From Chloroflexota bacterium (GTDB taxonomy: Bacteria; Chloroflexota; Limnocylindria; Limnocylindrales; CSP1-4): DNA of 6,030 nucleotides. This document shows positions 5,523 to 6,030 of the stretch, piece by piece. The stretch lies in assembly GCA_016200745.1 (NCBI GenBank), contig JACQEF010000158.1:1-6030 (forward strand). Direction: 5' to 3'. A model generated the notes under the pieces. The model was not told the origin of the DNA, made no database searches, and saw nothing but the letters and a program-made list of their open reading frames with translations. Each line of letters begins with the position of its first letter. Within the stretch, counting starts at the first letter, position 1. The position numbers and the translations under genes are program-made.

Positions 5523-5542
5523 GGGAGCCGCTGGCGGCCCCC
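5523..5542. repeat. GC-rich inverted repeat in divergent promoter region
   Basis: GGGAGCCGC (5523-5531) and GCGGCCCCC (5534-5542) form 9-base arms with 8 of 9 complementary positions around a TG centre. It overlaps the place where a -35 for the minus-strand TACAAT promoter would be, so it could be an operator, or simply a chance GC palindrome. Confidence 0.3.
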
Positions 5543-5621
5543 CTTCCAGGTATTGCTGACACCGCCTGGCAGGTTCGGCCCGTACAAGGAGGATCCACGT
5601 CCACGCACGAGGAGAGCCACC

Positions 5622-6030
5622 GTGGGAACCAGCACGCCCGGAGCCATCGCGATGCCCGATGCGCACACCGACTCGGCGGTCCACGACTTCGACTTCTCCA
5701 TGGGCACCTGGCGCGTGCATCACCGGCGACTGAAGGAGCGCCTGGTCGCCAACGACGAGTGGCAGGAGTTCGAAGGGACATCGACCGCCTGGCCCATCCT
5801 CGGCGGCGCCGGCAACATCGATGACAACGTCCTCGAGCTGCCGGCGGGCACCTACCGGGCGATCTCGCTGCGATCGTTCGACCCGGCGACCGGGCGATGG
5901 TCGATCTGGTGGCTCGACGGGCGAAACCCGGGCCGCCTCGATCCGCCGGTGGTCGGCGGGTTCGAGAACGGGGTCGGGACGTTCATCTGCGACGACACCC
6001 TCAACGGGCGGCAGATCCTGGTCCGGTTCA
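5622..6030 (+). CDS. Uncharacterised protein, N-terminal part (partial at window end)
   Basis: The first 136 codons of a gene run open to the window edge. The GTG start at 5622 has AGGAG (5610-5614) 7 bases upstream; an ATG at 5652 in frame is an alternative. After a polar N-terminus of about 20 residues with no signal peptide, HDFDFSMGTWRVHHRRLKER (21-40) is followed by WSIWWLDGR (93-101) and LDPPVVGGFENGVGTF (106-121). Many regularly spaced Trp, Gly and Asp residues and alternating hydrophobic strands suggest an antiparallel beta-barrel, loosely like calycin or DUF1579-type domains. That resemblance is from memory and weak. I recognise no catalytic motif. The gene is transcribed away from the redox operon, and nothing links the two functionally. 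Confidence 0.75.
   Translation, partial: MGTSTPGAIAMPDAHTDSAVHDFDFSMGTWRVHHRRLKERLVANDEWQEFEGTSTAWPILGGAGNIDDNVLELPAGTYRAISLRSFDPATGRWSIWWLDGRNPGRLDPPVVGGFENGVGTFICDDTLNGRQILVRF

Larger units (their letters stand above)
5495..5621. other. Divergent intergenic region
   Basis: These 127 bases separate the minus-strand redox operon from the plus-strand gene at 5622. They hold the minus-strand TACAAT, the GC inverted repeat, and near the plus-strand gene an orphan AAGGAGGA (5586-5593) and the functional-looking AGGAG (5610-5614). For the plus strand, CTGACA (5556-5561) and TACAAG (5583-5588) resemble promoter hexamers, but their 21-base spacing is too long to call. Confidence 0.6.

Noticed and set aside
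1..6030. Phage, defence, CRISPR or mobile-element system
   Set aside because: I see no direct repeats of array type, transposase, integrase, nuclease or tRNA-associated junctions; composition is uniform and all recognised genes are housekeeping.

Overview
This 6,030-base window is strongly GC-rich, with mostly G or C at third codon positions. It looks like chromosomal DNA from a high-GC bacterium. An actinobacterial-style Dcd, an NrdR with its own binding sites, GTG starts and tight gene packing would fit Actinomycetota or a high-GC Chloroflexota lineage. That placement is inference, and no rRNA or tRNA is present to settle it. I see no mobile element, CRISPR array or tRNA, and all genes share the same base composition.

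Region 1 (1-1645, + strand) holds the tail of etfB, then etfA in a 1-base overlap, then a 184-residue membrane-anchored helical protein I do not recognise. EtfB and EtfA form the FAD-containing heterodimer that carries electrons from acyl-CoA and related dehydrogenases to the quinone pool.

Region 2 (1646-3665, + strand) is a nucleotide-metabolism block. A short intergenic stretch carries two NrdR-box-like sites with centres 31 bp apart. They sit just before nrdR, the repressor of ribonucleotide reductase genes. nrdR overlaps dcd, which encodes a dCTP deaminase that most resembles the bifunctional deaminase/dUTPase type. An MBL-fold hydrolase of the lactonase-like group follows after 4 bases. 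The layout suggests that a dATP/ATP-sensing repressor controls its own synthesis together with an enzyme feeding the dUMP/dTTP branch.

Region 3 (3673-5494, - strand) converges on region 2, with only 7 bases between the stop codons. Read 5' to 3' on its own strand, it encodes a small glutaredoxin-like CxxC protein, the membrane thiol transporter CcdA, and a membrane-tethered TlpA/ResA-like thioredoxin. Together they form a plausible relay that carries reducing power from the cytoplasm across the membrane, probably for cytochrome c maturation or other extracytoplasmic thiol reduction. The first gene appears to be transcribed from a TACAAT -10 element so close to its ATG that the mRNA may be leaderless.

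Region 4 (5495-6030) is a 127-base divergent promoter region followed by the start of an uncharacterised + strand gene cut by the window edge. The most interesting signal is the tandem NrdR operator ahead of an nrdR-dcd operon. The rest is mostly ordinary housekeeping sequence.
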